NCBI GenBank assembly: GCA_024867545.1
Contig: JANFNE010000024.1
Location: 295,773 to 359,772, forward strand
Length of the DNA stretch: 64,000 nucleotides
DNA from: Phytopythium helicoides
Taxonomy: Eukaryota > Oomycota > Peronosporomycetes > Pythiales > Pythiaceae
Reading direction: 5' to 3'
Shown here: in pieces, positions 18,691-28,737 of the stretch
Layout of the letters: each line of letters starts with the position of its first letter
Numbering within the stretch: position 1 is the first letter of the stretch
Program-made: the position numbers and the translations under genes
Notes under the pieces: model-generated
Told to the model about the DNA's origin: nothing
The model's database searches: none
What the model saw: only the letters and a program-made list of their open reading frames with translations

Positions 18691-21195
18691 ATGGACAAGA
18701 GCAAGGCGAAGACGAGCACGAGAACGAGTGCGCGACATGGACGGCGGAGTGAGCGAGCGCCGTCACCCGGCCACGCAGAAGTTGATCATAGTGATCAGGA
18801 CGTCGACGTCGCGGAAGGGAGCGAGCAAGTGTTGGCGAAGGTATCTGCGGTTGGTGAGGTGGCGGGTGGAACGGACGAACCTCCAGCGAACCCGGAGTCT
18901 ACTAGAGAGGACGGTCTGGTTGGCGTTGATGTGGCTGCCTCGGCTGCAGAAGAGGCGATACCAACTGCGGCGCCGGCCACAATAACCATAAGTGACACGA
19001 CCAACCCTTTGGCTGAGTGGCGGCAAGTGTTAAACGCTGCAGTGGAAGCGCTGTGGAGGGATGCTGTGATGGCGCATGCACTCTCAACGGTGGTCGAAGC
19101 AGAGGGAAGGTCAACGGCGCAGCTATTTGCGGCACTGGGTTCAGCGGTTCCCAGGGTGGATGCGTTAGAGACGTGTGGAAGATCTACGGACGCTGCGGAA
19201 GCGGTAGTCGGCGACGCGGACGTGCCGGACGAGAGACACCGTGGCGCGCGTGAGGGGGAGCCCCTTGCCGCCCCAGGTGAGAGACCCCTCCTGGGCATGA
19301 ACGAAGTGTCGGATCGAAGCGAGGGGCGCCCTTTAATCGATTCCGAGGCCAGCGCTGACACCACACGACGTAACGTAGGCGCACCTGCCGTAGGTAGTGG
19401 TCGCAGTAGACTGGGTAGTCAGGGAGGAGTAGCGACTTCGGCCGCTGGCACCCCAGTCGATGGCGATCAGCGTGTGAGAGACACTGACCGATGTGACGAT
19501 GATGGACGAGATGGACGTACCAGCGGTCGGCGAACGGGGAGGAGCAAGAGGCGACAAGGAAGTCGGCGAGCGCGTTCGCGGCACGGACCATCATCCGACC
19601 CGAGCGACTCGAGCTCCAGTGACGAGAGCACGGCGTCGAGTGCGAGGAGCTCTGGAAGCAGTAGTCGCTCGAGTTCTCAGTCGAGCAGCAGTGGGTCGAG
19701 CGACGACAGACGGCGACAAAAACGGCGACGTGAGCATCGGCGCAGACGGTCGCGACGCGACGATCGACGCGGTCACCGAAATGACGGACGCGGCGATACT
19801 GACAGGCGCACTCCAGTTGCAAGTGGCGAACTAGATAGACGGTTCAAGGATCTGGACATCAAGCCGTACATCCCCTCGCCCGAGATGTCTGTAGCCACTT
19901 GGATTGACCTTGTCGACATGAGGCTGGAAGGCGCACGCTTGTCGGGTCGCGATGGCTGGACCGACGAGCAGTTGTACTACATGCTCGGGAACAAGCTGCA
20001 GCAGTCGGCGGCGGACTGGCACGTGGGGCAATATCGTCGATTAGCAGGGTCGCGGTATCGCAGGAAAAGGACGTGGACGCACCTCAAGAAGCAGTTGCTG
20101 TTGCAGTTTGGAGAGCGCAGGGATTCGAGTAAGGCAGAAGATCGTGTTAAGCGGCGGCAGAAGTTGGTCACGGAGACGTACATGACGTATGCTGCCCAGC
20201 TGCGCAAGATTGTGGGCGTCAACCGGGTGCGGGAAAGAAGGTTAATCCGCCAACTTCTCTCGCAGTTGGATTTATCGCTGCGACTGGCGGTAGAGCAGCA
20301 CCGGCCGAAGCCGCGAACCCTGGAGGACGTTGCAAAGTTAGCGACGCGGTTGGATACCGCCGAATCGGAGCGCATTGCGAAGGCCGCAAGACAGTTGGTA
20401 CCGGCGCTGGGTGAGATGCACGTACCGCTCATTCCAGGTGTGAGCACTCGCCAGCTGCTTGCCATTCAACAGCGAATGGAGGAACAAGGCACCGTGGCAG
20501 ATACGATGGACGCCATGGACTGGCCCATCATTACAAGCCAAAAGGGTATCTACAACGAGCAGACCGGTATGTGGGAGGCCCCGCGCAATTACGAGTATCG
20601 CGGTGGAGCTTGGGGCCCGGGCCAAGGGAAAGCGATGCACCGCAGTGGGAAAAGCGCGAACGGTGAGCCGGGAGCGATCGGCGAGCGGAAGAAAGCGGAT
20701 GGCGTTCACGAGCATAGCAGCAAGCGCGCAAAAGTAGCACAGGCTATCGGCCGTCGACAGCATACGACATCCTCAAGCGAAGACGGTTCGAGTGATGGAG
20801 AACTTGTGTCGACTGTCGAAGCGCGAGGTCGGTCATCGGGGTCGCGGCCGCGGACAGCGCATTCGAACAAGCCAGCGAAGGCATCTAGTTCTTCTGCAGC
20901 CGCGTTAGTGCAGATGGCCGTAGCCGCCGCCATGAAGGAACGAGATAGGCACGAGGAAGCGATAGCGCCCGGCCGCGACACAAGTACCCCACGATCAACC
21001 GGGCCGCGACTGCCATGTCGGCAATGCAGTAAGCTGGGACACTGGGCGCGTGAATGCCCCGAGATCAAGTGTTTTGCGTGCCACGGCCTCGGACATTACG
21101 CCAAAGACTGTCCCGACAGCGAGGCCAAAGCGAGAAACGATGAGTACCTGAAGGCACGCGCAGCGGCAGCGCCGGGAAACGATGCGCGGACGTAG
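18691..21195 (+). CDS. gag: Gag of gypsy element 1
   Basis: An 834-residue structural protein of the retrotransposon; the frame opens at 18616 inside the LTR end. The N-terminal part is Ala/Glu-rich. A middle part (about residues 270-390) is Ser/Arg/Asp-rich with RS-like runs. A Gag capsid-like region contains WIDLVDMRLEGARL, W-x-HLKKQLLLQFGE and LRKIVGVN. Two CCHC zinc knuckles for RNA binding sit at about residues 776-789 (CRQCSKLGHWAREC) and 794-807 (CFACHGLGHYAKDC). The frame is unbroken. The start at 18691 (MDKSKAK) is preferred over the LTR-overlapping ATG. Pol begins 27 bp downstream in another frame. Confidence 0.88.
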   Translation: MDKSKAKTSTRTSARHGRRSERAPSPGHAEVDHSDQDVDVAEGSEQVLAKVSAVGEVAGGTDEPPANPESTREDGLVGVDVAASAAEEAIPTAAPATITISDTTNPLAEWRQVLNAAVEALWRDAVMAHALSTVVEAEGRSTAQLFAALGSAVPRVDALETCGRSTDAAEAVVGDADVPDERHRGAREGEPLAAPGERPLLGMNEVSDRSEGRPLIDSEASADTTRRNVGAPAVGSGRSRLGSQGGVATSAAGTPVDGDQRVRDTDRCDDDGRDGRTSGRRTGRSKRRQGSRRARSRHGPSSDPSDSSSSDESTASSARSSGSSSRSSSQSSSSGSSDDRRRQKRRREHRRRRSRRDDRRGHRNDGRGDTDRRTPVASGELDRRFKDLDIKPYIPSPEMSVATWIDLVDMRLEGARLSGRDGWTDEQLYYMLGNKLQQSAADWHVGQYRRLAGSRYRRKRTWTHLKKQLLLQFGERRDSSKAEDRVKRRQKLVTETYMTYAAQLRKIVGVNRVRERRLIRQLLSQLDLSLRLAVEQHRPKPRTLEDVAKLATRLDTAESERIAKAARQLVPALGEMHVPLIPGVSTRQLLAIQQRMEEQGTVADTMDAMDWPIITSQKGIYNEQTGMWEAPRNYEYRGGAWGPGQGKAMHRSGKSANGEPGAIGERKKADGVHEHSSKRAKVAQAIGRRQHTTSSSEDGSSDGELVSTVEARGRSSGSRPRTAHSNKPAKASSSSAAALVQMAVAAAMKERDRHEEAIAPGRDTSTPRSTGPRLPCRQCSKLGHWARECPEIKCFACHGLGHYAKDCPDSEAKARNDEYLKARAAAAPGNDART

Positions 21196-21221
21196 CGGCG
21201 GGGGATCTGCGTCCGCGGGAT

Positions 21222-24200
21222 GTGAGACCCCGAGGCAGCCAGAAGGAGGAAGGAGATGTGAGCGAACGAAGTAAGATGGTGAGATTCGAGGGTTGGGAAG
21301 CGGAACGGGAGGCACGAGCGATGCCACCATCACCGCCACCACCCACAGAACAAGTCAGGGAGACGCGAGAAGATGTGATGAGAAAAATTTTTGGATCCAG
21401 TGGTGAGGAAGAGGAGGACGAAGGGCCAGCGACACGCCAGACGAAGGGAGAGCTGCCAGTCGTGGTACCAAGTGGCGTACTAGATGCGGTTGGCGAGGAC
21501 GAAAGGATAGCGAGGACCGGAGTCGAGCCGCGATACCTGGAGTACGAGGGTAAGGATGCGCAGTCTCCGAACGTTCACGGCCGTAAACCACCGACAGCGT
21601 TGTCGACGCCGGCAACGTACAACCGACGTGCCCAGAAGCAACCGCTTGAAGTGACACCCACGGGGGGCATCGTCGAGTGGTGGAAGTTTGGAGTCGAAAG
21701 CGCCAAGAAACGTGATGTGGTGAGGGCTGTCCGCGCTGTGGAGACGACGCGACCGGACGAGCCTGGGCAGCGATTCCCGCGGGACTTGCCGCTCGGAAGC
21801 AAGCACGTATCGCAAGCTGGGGAAGGCGCGAGCGGCGAGCGTCTACAGGCGGAAAAACGTTTGGCTGAGGTGGACTTGCCAGACGTACTGACGAGTGGCG
21901 AGGAGTCTCAGTTTGGAAGCGTGAGGGTGCTGCGCGCTGCCTTGCGAATGGTGAGACGGAACCGCCACCGGCAGAGAAGGACCGAAGGTACAGCGGGAGT
22001 GGTTACGACAATGAGTCTTGTGGCGCTGCGGCGGGCGCGAGAAGCCGAACAGGCGCGGCTGCGGCTAGCCAACAAGCTGCGCGTCAAGCAAGTGCTCGGC
22101 CTCCGGCAACGTGTGGAGCGGATACCGTTGCGGACGGCAATGGAGGCCGGTGTCGCTGAGTGTGCCGATAAGGCCGTAGTACGAGTGGTTGAGTCGTCTG
22201 ACGGGCTGCCTACGGCGGAACTGTGGTTAGAAGGGCAACGAGTGGCTGTGAAACTTGACACAGGGGCTCGCTATACGGTTGCAGGAACAGAATGGATGGC
22301 AAGAGGCGATAAGTGTTCGAGGGTGGCACCGGTCGACATCATAGAGGGCATCGGCGGGTTACAGCTCAATGTCTTGGGGGTATGGAGGTTCCGGTTCAAG
22401 ACTGTATTCGGCAAGAGTGTAGAAGTGAACGCGTGTGTGATCGAAGGTTGCGATGACGAGTTCTTGATTGGCGCGGACTTCTTCGTCAAGCATGGTGCCC
22501 GCATGGACTTCCGGCAGCACGAACTGCACTTTGGCAAGGGCAAGGAATTAACAGTGTTGCCTTTCCGGACGTTCCAGAGCGACAGACACGAGGGCAGAGG
22601 TGGTGATGGTGACAGTGGCGAACGCGCTACGGGGTACTCAGGTGATGGTGGCGGTGTTGTGGGGAGGGGGCGCGAACCAGAGAGAGCAATTGTAAGGCTA
22701 GCCCGCGCAGCCAGCAAGACAAAGCTCCATGCGCAGCGGCTCGCTTCGATGGAAGTAGTAGTGCCGGCGGAGGACGGAGAGATCGGGGTGTTTGTGCCGA
22801 CGGCGTGCAGCGACGGATCGGCGATGTTGGGCGCGACTGTCACGGTGGCGCGTGCAGGAAAAGCCGTGGTGCCGCTGCTAAATGTGAACGGATCACGTGT
22901 GAAGCTACCCGCGCAGCATGAGCTAGGGACATGGGTACCAATCGAGAAGGACATGGAGATCATTGCCATGGGCGGCGACGGTATCCGAAGACGAATAGAG
23001 AAGTGGGTCGCGGAGTTTGAGGGTGGCGAACAGCCACTGCGCGACGAAGCAGACTTGAACATTGGCATCGACGAGGACAATGGGCGAGCTCTAGTGCTCG
23101 GATTGCTGCGTAAGTATCGGGACGTGATTGAAAGAGATAGCGACTGTCCACCGGCGACGACGTGTGGAGTGGAGCATCATATCGATACGGGCACCCACGG
23201 ACCGATCATGCTAAAGAGACGCCGACACTCGCAAACAGAACAAGAAGTGATTGACGACAATGTCCGGAAGATGTTAGCCGCTGGGGTGATCGAAGAAGGC
23301 AACGGAGCGTGGGGATTTCCTGTTGTTCTGGTGCGCAAAAAGGATGGCAGTGTGCGCTTTTGTATTGACTATCGTGCTTTGAACAACATCACCAAGAAGG
23401 ATGTCTTCCCGCTTCCACGGATCGACGAGACTCTGGAAGCATTACACGGTGCCAAGCTGTTCACTACGTTGGACTTGGAAGCAGGATATTGGCAAGTGGC
23501 GATGGCAATGGCTGATCGCGACAAAACGGCGTTCACTACCCGGCAAGGTCTTTACCGATTTACCCGGATGCCATTTGGACTGACCAATGCGCCAAGCACG
23601 TTTCAGAGGATGATGAACGCAGTTTTGAGAGGGCTGACATGGCTCACGTGCCTAGTCTATCTGGATGATATTATCGTGTTTACCCGCGGTGGTGTCGATC
23701 GTCATGTTGTGGAGCTGGCTGCCGTGTTGGAGCGCCTCCGAATTGCGGGATTAAGCTTGAAGCCCAAAAAATGCGCCTTTGCGACCACTACGCTCGAGTA
23801 TTTGGGTCATCAGCTGACGCCTGAAGGCATACGACCTCTGGACCGGCTTGTAGATGCGATACGACGCTTTCCGGTGCCGCAAGATGCTGATGCAGTGAAG
23901 AGGTTCGTCCATCTCGCTGGCTACTATCGCAGATTCGTGAAGGATTTCGGCCGGATTGCCGCACCCATGACGAAACTGTTGCGTAAGAACGAGGAATGGG
24001 AATGGGGTGAGTGTCAAATGGGGGCGTTCGAGGCAATCAAGAACGCACTCACCACGAAACCGGTCATGTTGTACCCGGACTTCACTCGACCCTTCACCTT
24101 GGTAACAGACGCAAGCAAGGTCGGACTCGGAGCCTGCCTAATGCAGGATCAGGGGAATGGCCTGCAGCCCATCGCATACGCGAGCCGTGTCAACGATCCT

Positions 24201-27182
24201 ACGACTGCGAAGTACGCGATCTATGAGTTGGAGTGTTTGGCTGTGATATGGGCCATCAAGTTATTTAGACCTTACCTCTATGGTCGGCGATTCACCGTGG
24301 TGACCGACCACCAAGCGTTGACGTGGTTGATGAAGTCGCCGAACCTTGTGCCGCGCTTGCATCGCTGGGCGCTAACCTTACAAGAGTACGACATCGAGTT
24401 AGTCTACCGCCCTGGGCGCACCAACGTGGTGGCTGACGGGTTGTCGCGAGCGCCCGTACCGGAACGGGCAGTTGCACCACGCGTCCGAGATATTAGTGAC
24501 GAGCCACGCCAATTGGACGAGCAGATTGCTGCAGACTTCAGGAGAGAACTGGTGCAGTCGAGTCCCGACAGGGAAAACAGAAATCGCGGCACTAGTGTGA
24601 CACGACATGCTCCTGTACAAGTCGTCACCCGGTCAATGCAGAAACCTCCGCCTACGAGATCGGAGAGCAAGCGTACTGCACGACTGGCCGCTACCGACGC
24701 ACGAGTCGCCGAAGAAGCAACAGGGGGACGCCACGGCGCGCCAACTAAGGAGGGGGAACGAGCCCTTGAAGCAGCAAGCGAGGAAACCCCGCGAACGAGC
24801 GATGGCGAGGAAGTTGCGCTTACTACGGAACAAGCACCAGATGATAAGATCCCAGTAGTCGCAGTACCTGAGCCAGAGGACAGTATGGCGACCTCCATAC
24901 CTGTGCGGGGCGACGACGGAGAGAAAGTGGTGGCACGAGGACAAGAACCTCCAGCGGGCTCGCTGCGTGATCCAATAGCAGTAGGAGAAGCGCCACCGCG
25001 AGAAGTGAGTCGCACGCGGGCGCGCAGGAGCGAAGACCAGGTGTCGGCGCGTATGACAGCACAAAGAAAAGGTGCCGATGATGGGTACGGAGATGAGCAC
25101 GAAGAAAGGGCCGTGGACTTGACAGTCCGCGAGGAGTGCCTCACTACTGTCCGAGACGGGACTCCAGTAATTGATGAGCGTCAACGCGATGGTTCGCGGA
25201 CGACTAAGCGTCGGCAGATAGCTGCAACTTCCCAACACGCGGGGGTAAGCGAGGACGACACAGCCGCATCAGGCAAGAGAAGGCGTACTGCACCCCAGGC
25301 ATCTCCGAGCGTTAAGCCACGAACGAGCGAGAAGATAGCGAGTGTACCGAAGCAGCAGACCGGGAGAACCCAGATGAGGAAGCACGGGGCAAGGGAGCCG
25401 ACGTCTTCGGGCTCCGACGAGTTGCCACATTTGCACCCGGCCCGAACTCGAGCACGTGACGTGTGGGAGAATGTACTGACGGCACCGATGGCTGGTGGGC
25501 GCGAAGAACGAGAGCCACCACTGCAGTTGACTGATGACGACATAGCACGAGAGCAACAACGGAGCACAATGGTGCAGAAGCTCCTACAGCGCGGTGAACA
25601 TCGCGGAATGATCGTCAAGCGCGCACATGGATTAGTGGTGACTGAGACCGCGGACGGTGACCGAGTTGTATTACCGCCAGCGTTATGGTCGCGAGTTTTC
25701 AAGGAGATGCACGATTCTGTATGGGCAGGGCATTTGCGCGGGCCACAGACCTACGCCCGGACCGCACAACTCTACTGGTTTCCAAATATGCATCGCGAAG
25801 TGAATAAATGGGTATCTGGATGCCAAGAGTGTGGCAGCCGCAAGGTGCGACCGCGCGAGGTTATCCCGCCGCTGCGAAGTTTGAAAGGTGGAGCAGTCGG
25901 TGATCGCTGGGCGTTGGACGTAGCTGGCCCATTTCCAGATGCGGAGACTGGCGAACGTTACGTTATTGCTGCTATTGAGTATGTGACGCGATACGCGGTG
26001 GCACGTGCAGTCGTGCGACACACGGCAAAGGATGTGGCAAAGTTCATCATGTCCGAGATTGTACTGCGTTTTGGGCCTTTCCGGGAGCTTTTGACAGACA
26101 GCGCGCCCGAGCTGGCAGGCGAAGTGTTGGACGAGCTCGTAGATCTGCTGCAAGCCACGCAAACAAATCCAGTGCCTTATCGGCCTCAACTTGTTGGGCT
26201 CGTGGAGCGATTCCACCGAACGTGGAAGGATGCAGTTAGCCTGTACATGACGAGTGAGCGACAGAGTGATTGGAATGAGTGGGTGCCTTTCGCCGTCTAC
26301 GCGTACAATTCAGCGAGACATACTACCGTCGGGTTGTCCCCGAACGAGCTTATGATGGGGAGACGATTGAGGATGCCCAGTGAGCTGCTACGAGGTGCAG
26401 GTGTTGAAGACGCAGGCCCGCTCCCGAAATATCACGCTAAGTTGGTTACACGGTTACGAGTGAGTCAACGGATCGCAGAGGCAGCGATGAAGAAAGAACA
26501 AGAACGACAAGCGAGGTACTACAACAGGCGGGTCAGGTCAAGGCGTGAATTCAAGGCGGGAGACCATGTTTGGATGTACCATCCGCCAAGGACCGAAGGC
26601 CGAACTAAATTTGTGCATCCATGGGTCGGTCCGGTAGAGCTCGTTCAACCTGCTGGCTACGATAATTGGCTGGTGCGGAGACTGGATCAGGCGGGAGAGC
26701 CCGAGGAGCACATCGCCCATGTTTCCTTCCTAGTAAGCTATCACTACCCAAAAGGATTACTCGCGCGTGAGGCAGACGACATTCGAGAACAACTAGATCA
26801 TGAAGAGCTCGGCGCGCAAGAAGGCCATGCCGAGAGTGCAGCGGCGCCTGGAGGAGCAACGGCGGCGACCAATAGTGCAGCAACAGCAGGCGGCGGTCGC
26901 GCGGTACTACGAGCGGTACGAACACCAAAAGTCCCACGGGTTGGTGAGCGACGTCCACGGGAAGCGGAGCCACGAGCGAATATACGCGAGCGATGGCGTG
27001 ACCAGCTCGTCGAGGTCCGGCGCCGGCGCAGAAGGAACAGAGCAGGTCGCTATATTCTCGAGTATGAAGTGGGGCCAGTCGGTGACGAATTCGTGCGACA
27101 ATGGGTCAGTGCCGGAGAATATGACGAATTATGGCGCGCCGGGAGGCTCGGGGACGAGCCTCTGCGGGGGGAAGGCGTGTAA
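21222..27182 (+). CDS. pol: Pol polyprotein of gypsy element 1 (protease, RT, RNase H, integrase)
   Basis: A 1,986-residue uninterrupted frame. Domains in order: an aspartic protease with DTGA at about residue 346; a reverse transcriptase with FCIDYRALN, LDLEAGYWQV, MPFGLTNAPSTFQ and the catalytic YLDD at 813-816; RNase H with D963 (TDASKVGLG); a long low-complexity linker (about 1090-1450); an integrase zinc finger HHCC at about 1497-1540; and a D-D-35-E core with D1566, D1626 and E1662. A basic C-terminal tail follows. All catalytic residues are present, so the element may be competent. The stop codon TAA is supplied by the third to fifth bases of the 3' LTR (TGTAATG). The start may be lower or reached by reinitiation or frameshift after gag. 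Confidence 0.93.
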   Translation: MRPRGSQKEEGDVSERSKMVRFEGWEAEREARAMPPSPPPPTEQVRETREDVMRKIFGSSGEEEEDEGPATRQTKGELPVVVPSGVLDAVGEDERIARTGVEPRYLEYEGKDAQSPNVHGRKPPTALSTPATYNRRAQKQPLEVTPTGGIVEWWKFGVESAKKRDVVRAVRAVETTRPDEPGQRFPRDLPLGSKHVSQAGEGASGERLQAEKRLAEVDLPDVLTSGEESQFGSVRVLRAALRMVRRNRHRQRRTEGTAGVVTTMSLVALRRAREAEQARLRLANKLRVKQVLGLRQRVERIPLRTAMEAGVAECADKAVVRVVESSDGLPTAELWLEGQRVAVKLDTGARYTVAGTEWMARGDKCSRVAPVDIIEGIGGLQLNVLGVWRFRFKTVFGKSVEVNACVIEGCDDEFLIGADFFVKHGARMDFRQHELHFGKGKELTVLPFRTFQSDRHEGRGGDGDSGERATGYSGDGGGVVGRGREPERAIVRLARAASKTKLHAQRLASMEVVVPAEDGEIGVFVPTACSDGSAMLGATVTVARAGKAVVPLLNVNGSRVKLPAQHELGTWVPIEKDMEIIAMGGDGIRRRIEKWVAEFEGGEQPLRDEADLNIGIDEDNGRALVLGLLRKYRDVIERDSDCPPATTCGVEHHIDTGTHGPIMLKRRRHSQTEQEVIDDNVRKMLAAGVIEEGNGAWGFPVVLVRKKDGSVRFCIDYRALNNITKKDVFPLPRIDETLEALHGAKLFTTLDLEAGYWQVAMAMADRDKTAFTTRQGLYRFTRMPFGLTNAPSTFQRMMNAVLRGLTWLTCLVYLDDIIVFTRGGVDRHVVELAAVLERLRIAGLSLKPKKCAFATTTLEYLGHQLTPEGIRPLDRLVDAIRRFPVPQDADAVKRFVHLAGYYRRFVKDFGRIAAPMTKLLRKNEEWEWGECQMGAFEAIKNALTTKPVMLYPDFTRPFTLVTDASKVGLGACLMQDQGNGLQPIAYASRVNDPTTAKYAIYELECLAVIWAIKLFRPYLYGRRFTVVTDHQALTWLMKSPNLVPRLHRWALTLQEYDIELVYRPGRTNVVADGLSRAPVPERAVAPRVRDISDEPRQLDEQIAADFRRELVQSSPDRENRNRGTSVTRHAPVQVVTRSMQKPPPTRSESKRTARLAATDARVAEEATGGRHGAPTKEGERALEAASEETPRTSDGEEVALTTEQAPDDKIPVVAVPEPEDSMATSIPVRGDDGEKVVARGQEPPAGSLRDPIAVGEAPPREVSRTRARRSEDQVSARMTAQRKGADDGYGDEHEERAVDLTVREECLTTVRDGTPVIDERQRDGSRTTKRRQIAATSQHAGVSEDDTAASGKRRRTAPQASPSVKPRTSEKIASVPKQQTGRTQMRKHGAREPTSSGSDELPHLHPARTRARDVWENVLTAPMAGGREEREPPLQLTDDDIAREQQRSTMVQKLLQRGEHRGMIVKRAHGLVVTETADGDRVVLPPALWSRVFKEMHDSVWAGHLRGPQTYARTAQLYWFPNMHREVNKWVSGCQECGSRKVRPREVIPPLRSLKGGAVGDRWALDVAGPFPDAETGERYVIAAIEYVTRYAVARAVVRHTAKDVAKFIMSEIVLRFGPFRELLTDSAPELAGEVLDELVDLLQATQTNPVPYRPQLVGLVERFHRTWKDAVSLYMTSERQSDWNEWVPFAVYAYNSARHTTVGLSPNELMMGRRLRMPSELLRGAGVEDAGPLPKYHAKLVTRLRVSQRIAEAAMKKEQERQARYYNRRVRSRREFKAGDHVWMYHPPRTEGRTKFVHPWVGPVELVQPAGYDNWLVRRLDQAGEPEEHIAHVSFLVSYHYPKGLLAREADDIREQLDHEELGAQEGHAESAAAPGGATAATNSAATAGGGRAVLRAVRTPKVPRVGERRPREAEPRANIRERWRDQLVEVRRRRRRNRAGRYILEYEVGPVGDEFVRQWVSAGEYDELWRAGRLGDEPLRGEGV

Positions 27183-28008
27183 TGATGCCTTGCTACTGCT
27201 GGCAACTACGTGGTCCAACTACACGAAATGGGAGCACGAGCCAAACGACCAGAGACGCCGGCATGACCCCATCACTCGGCTGTGGACGTGGGTGGTACGA
27301 GGAATGCATCGGCGGGCGTGTCATAGTGGTGTTGGACGACTACCGAGACGCTGCACCCAGAACGGGGGGGATCGTGCTCCACCCACATCAGAGCATCCCA
27401 CGAGAAGGGTGGATGGTGTCGCCCACCCGCGATCTTTAGCGGATGCACAGGTCTACTGTGTACAGGGAGGAGGAGTGACGCGGCCGGAAGGCGCGGCGAA
27501 CGAGATATGGAAGCGAGAGGCACGCTAGGACCAGAGGGACCTGGGTGGGAACGCTCAGTTGGAGATCCTCTTCGTGGAGCGCACTGGTGGTCTCTGCCAA
27601 GGCGGTGCCAGCCCCTGCGAGGGAGACAGTCGCGTGTGTCGAGTGGACAATCGAGGCGACCGAGTACGGTGGCGGTGTGGACGAGTGAGGCGACCAGGTG
27701 CTGGTGCAGTGTGGACGGTTGAGGCGACCAAGTACGGTGGCAGTGTGGACGAGTGAGGCGACCAGGCGTTGGTGCAGTGTGGACGATCGAGGCGGCCGAT
27801 TGCGGTTGCAGTGCGGACGAGTGAGGCGACCAAGACGGACGCAGGGAGCAAGAGTAGCGGGGTGCGGATAAATAAATAGGCACACGGTGCCGGCGCTGGG
27901 TGGCAGATTGTCCCCAAGGGCCATTCGTGCGTTGTACTGTCTGGTGGGAGTGCGTGAGCACGCTCAACCGCTGAGCTAGTGGCGGCCCAACCTACCCGTC
28001 CCGTTACA
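27178..28008 (+). repeat. 3' LTR of gypsy element 1
   Basis: An 831-bp copy of the 5' LTR, lacking the 8-bp segment. It overlaps the last codon and stop of pol. It is followed at 28009 by internal element-1 sequence, not flanking DNA. Confidence 0.92.
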
Positions 28009-28456
28009 TGGTGGTCATACAGGGGCCTCCACTAAAGAGGCTCCTGTACGGGGACGGGCCAGGCCGTCACACGACCAACAAGATGGACAAGAGCAAGGCG
28101 AAGACGAGCACGAGAACGAGTGCGCGACATGGACGGCGGAGTGAGCGAGCGCCGTCACCCGGCCACGCAGAAGTTGATCATAGTGATCAGGACGTCGACA
28201 TCGCGGAAGGGAGCGAGCAAGTGTTGGCGAAGGTATCTGCGGTTGGTGAGGTGGCGGGTGGAACGGACGAACCTCCAGCGAACCCGGAGTCTACTAGAGA
28301 GGACGGTCTGGTTGGCGTTGATGTGGCTGCCTCGGCTGCAGAAGAGGCGATACCAACTGCGGCGCCGGCCACAATAACCATAAGTGACACGACCAACCCT
28401 TTGGCTGAGTGGCGGCAAGTGTTAAACGCTGCAGTGGAAGCGCTGTGGAGGGATGC
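28009..28456 (+). mobile_element. Truncated second copy of gypsy element 1 (leader and gag start)
   Basis: The sequence repeats 18617-19064 with at least one substitution (a Val to Ile change in gag, GTC to ATC near 28199-28201) and stops inside gag after GAGGGATGC. This makes the arrangement LTR-internal-LTR-internal(partial), the expected product of recombination between two copies. The cut end is joined to the 3' LTR remnant of gypsy element 2. Confidence 0.88.
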
Positions 28457-28499
28457 CATGGGCCGCACCCATGGGTACGTACCCGTGTAACCCGTTACA
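28455..28499 (-). repeat. Truncated 3' LTR of element 2
   Basis: 45 bp identical to 36622-36666. On the minus strand it starts TGTAACGGGTTACACGGG directly after the polypurine tract. The rest of the LTR is missing. The last two bases (GC) are shared with the element-1 side, giving a 2-bp microhomology at the junction. Confidence 0.85.
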
Positions 28500-28737
28500 C
28501 TCTCCCCCACTCAAATTAGAGACACCCCGCGCAGGAGTGACTCTCGTTCCAATTTGGAACCGCCCGACCAAACTGGGCCAGGGCCTGAACAGTCGTTCCA
28601 AAATGGGCACTCTCGAAATAGAGGCGCCGGGAACGAACGTTCCAGAGCCGCCCGTCAAAACACGACGGAGCGGCGGGGAGCGAGCGCTTCGCCAGCGCTT
28701 CCGCTCAGCACTCACAGTGCACGCGCTTGAGCCAGCG

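Larger units (their letters stand above)
17778..28008 (+). mobile_element. Gypsy-type LTR retrotransposon, element 1 (near complete)
   Basis: Two long terminal repeats (17778-18616, 839 bp, and 27178-28008, 831 bp), both TGTAAT...GTTACA, flank intact gag and pol frames in plus orientation. A TGG-starting primer-binding candidate directly follows the 5' LTR at 18617. A G-rich polypurine tract (GGGGGGAAGG) directly precedes the 3' LTR. The domain order protease-RT-RNase H-integrase is that of Ty3/gypsy. The LTRs differ by one 8-bp indel near their start and otherwise look the same, so the insertion is recent. A target duplication cannot be scored because internal sequence of another copy follows the 3' LTR. 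Confidence 0.93.

Noticed and set aside
24607..24858. Extra small frames within pol of element 1
   Set aside because: They are out-of-frame shadows in the low-complexity linker of an intact pol gene.
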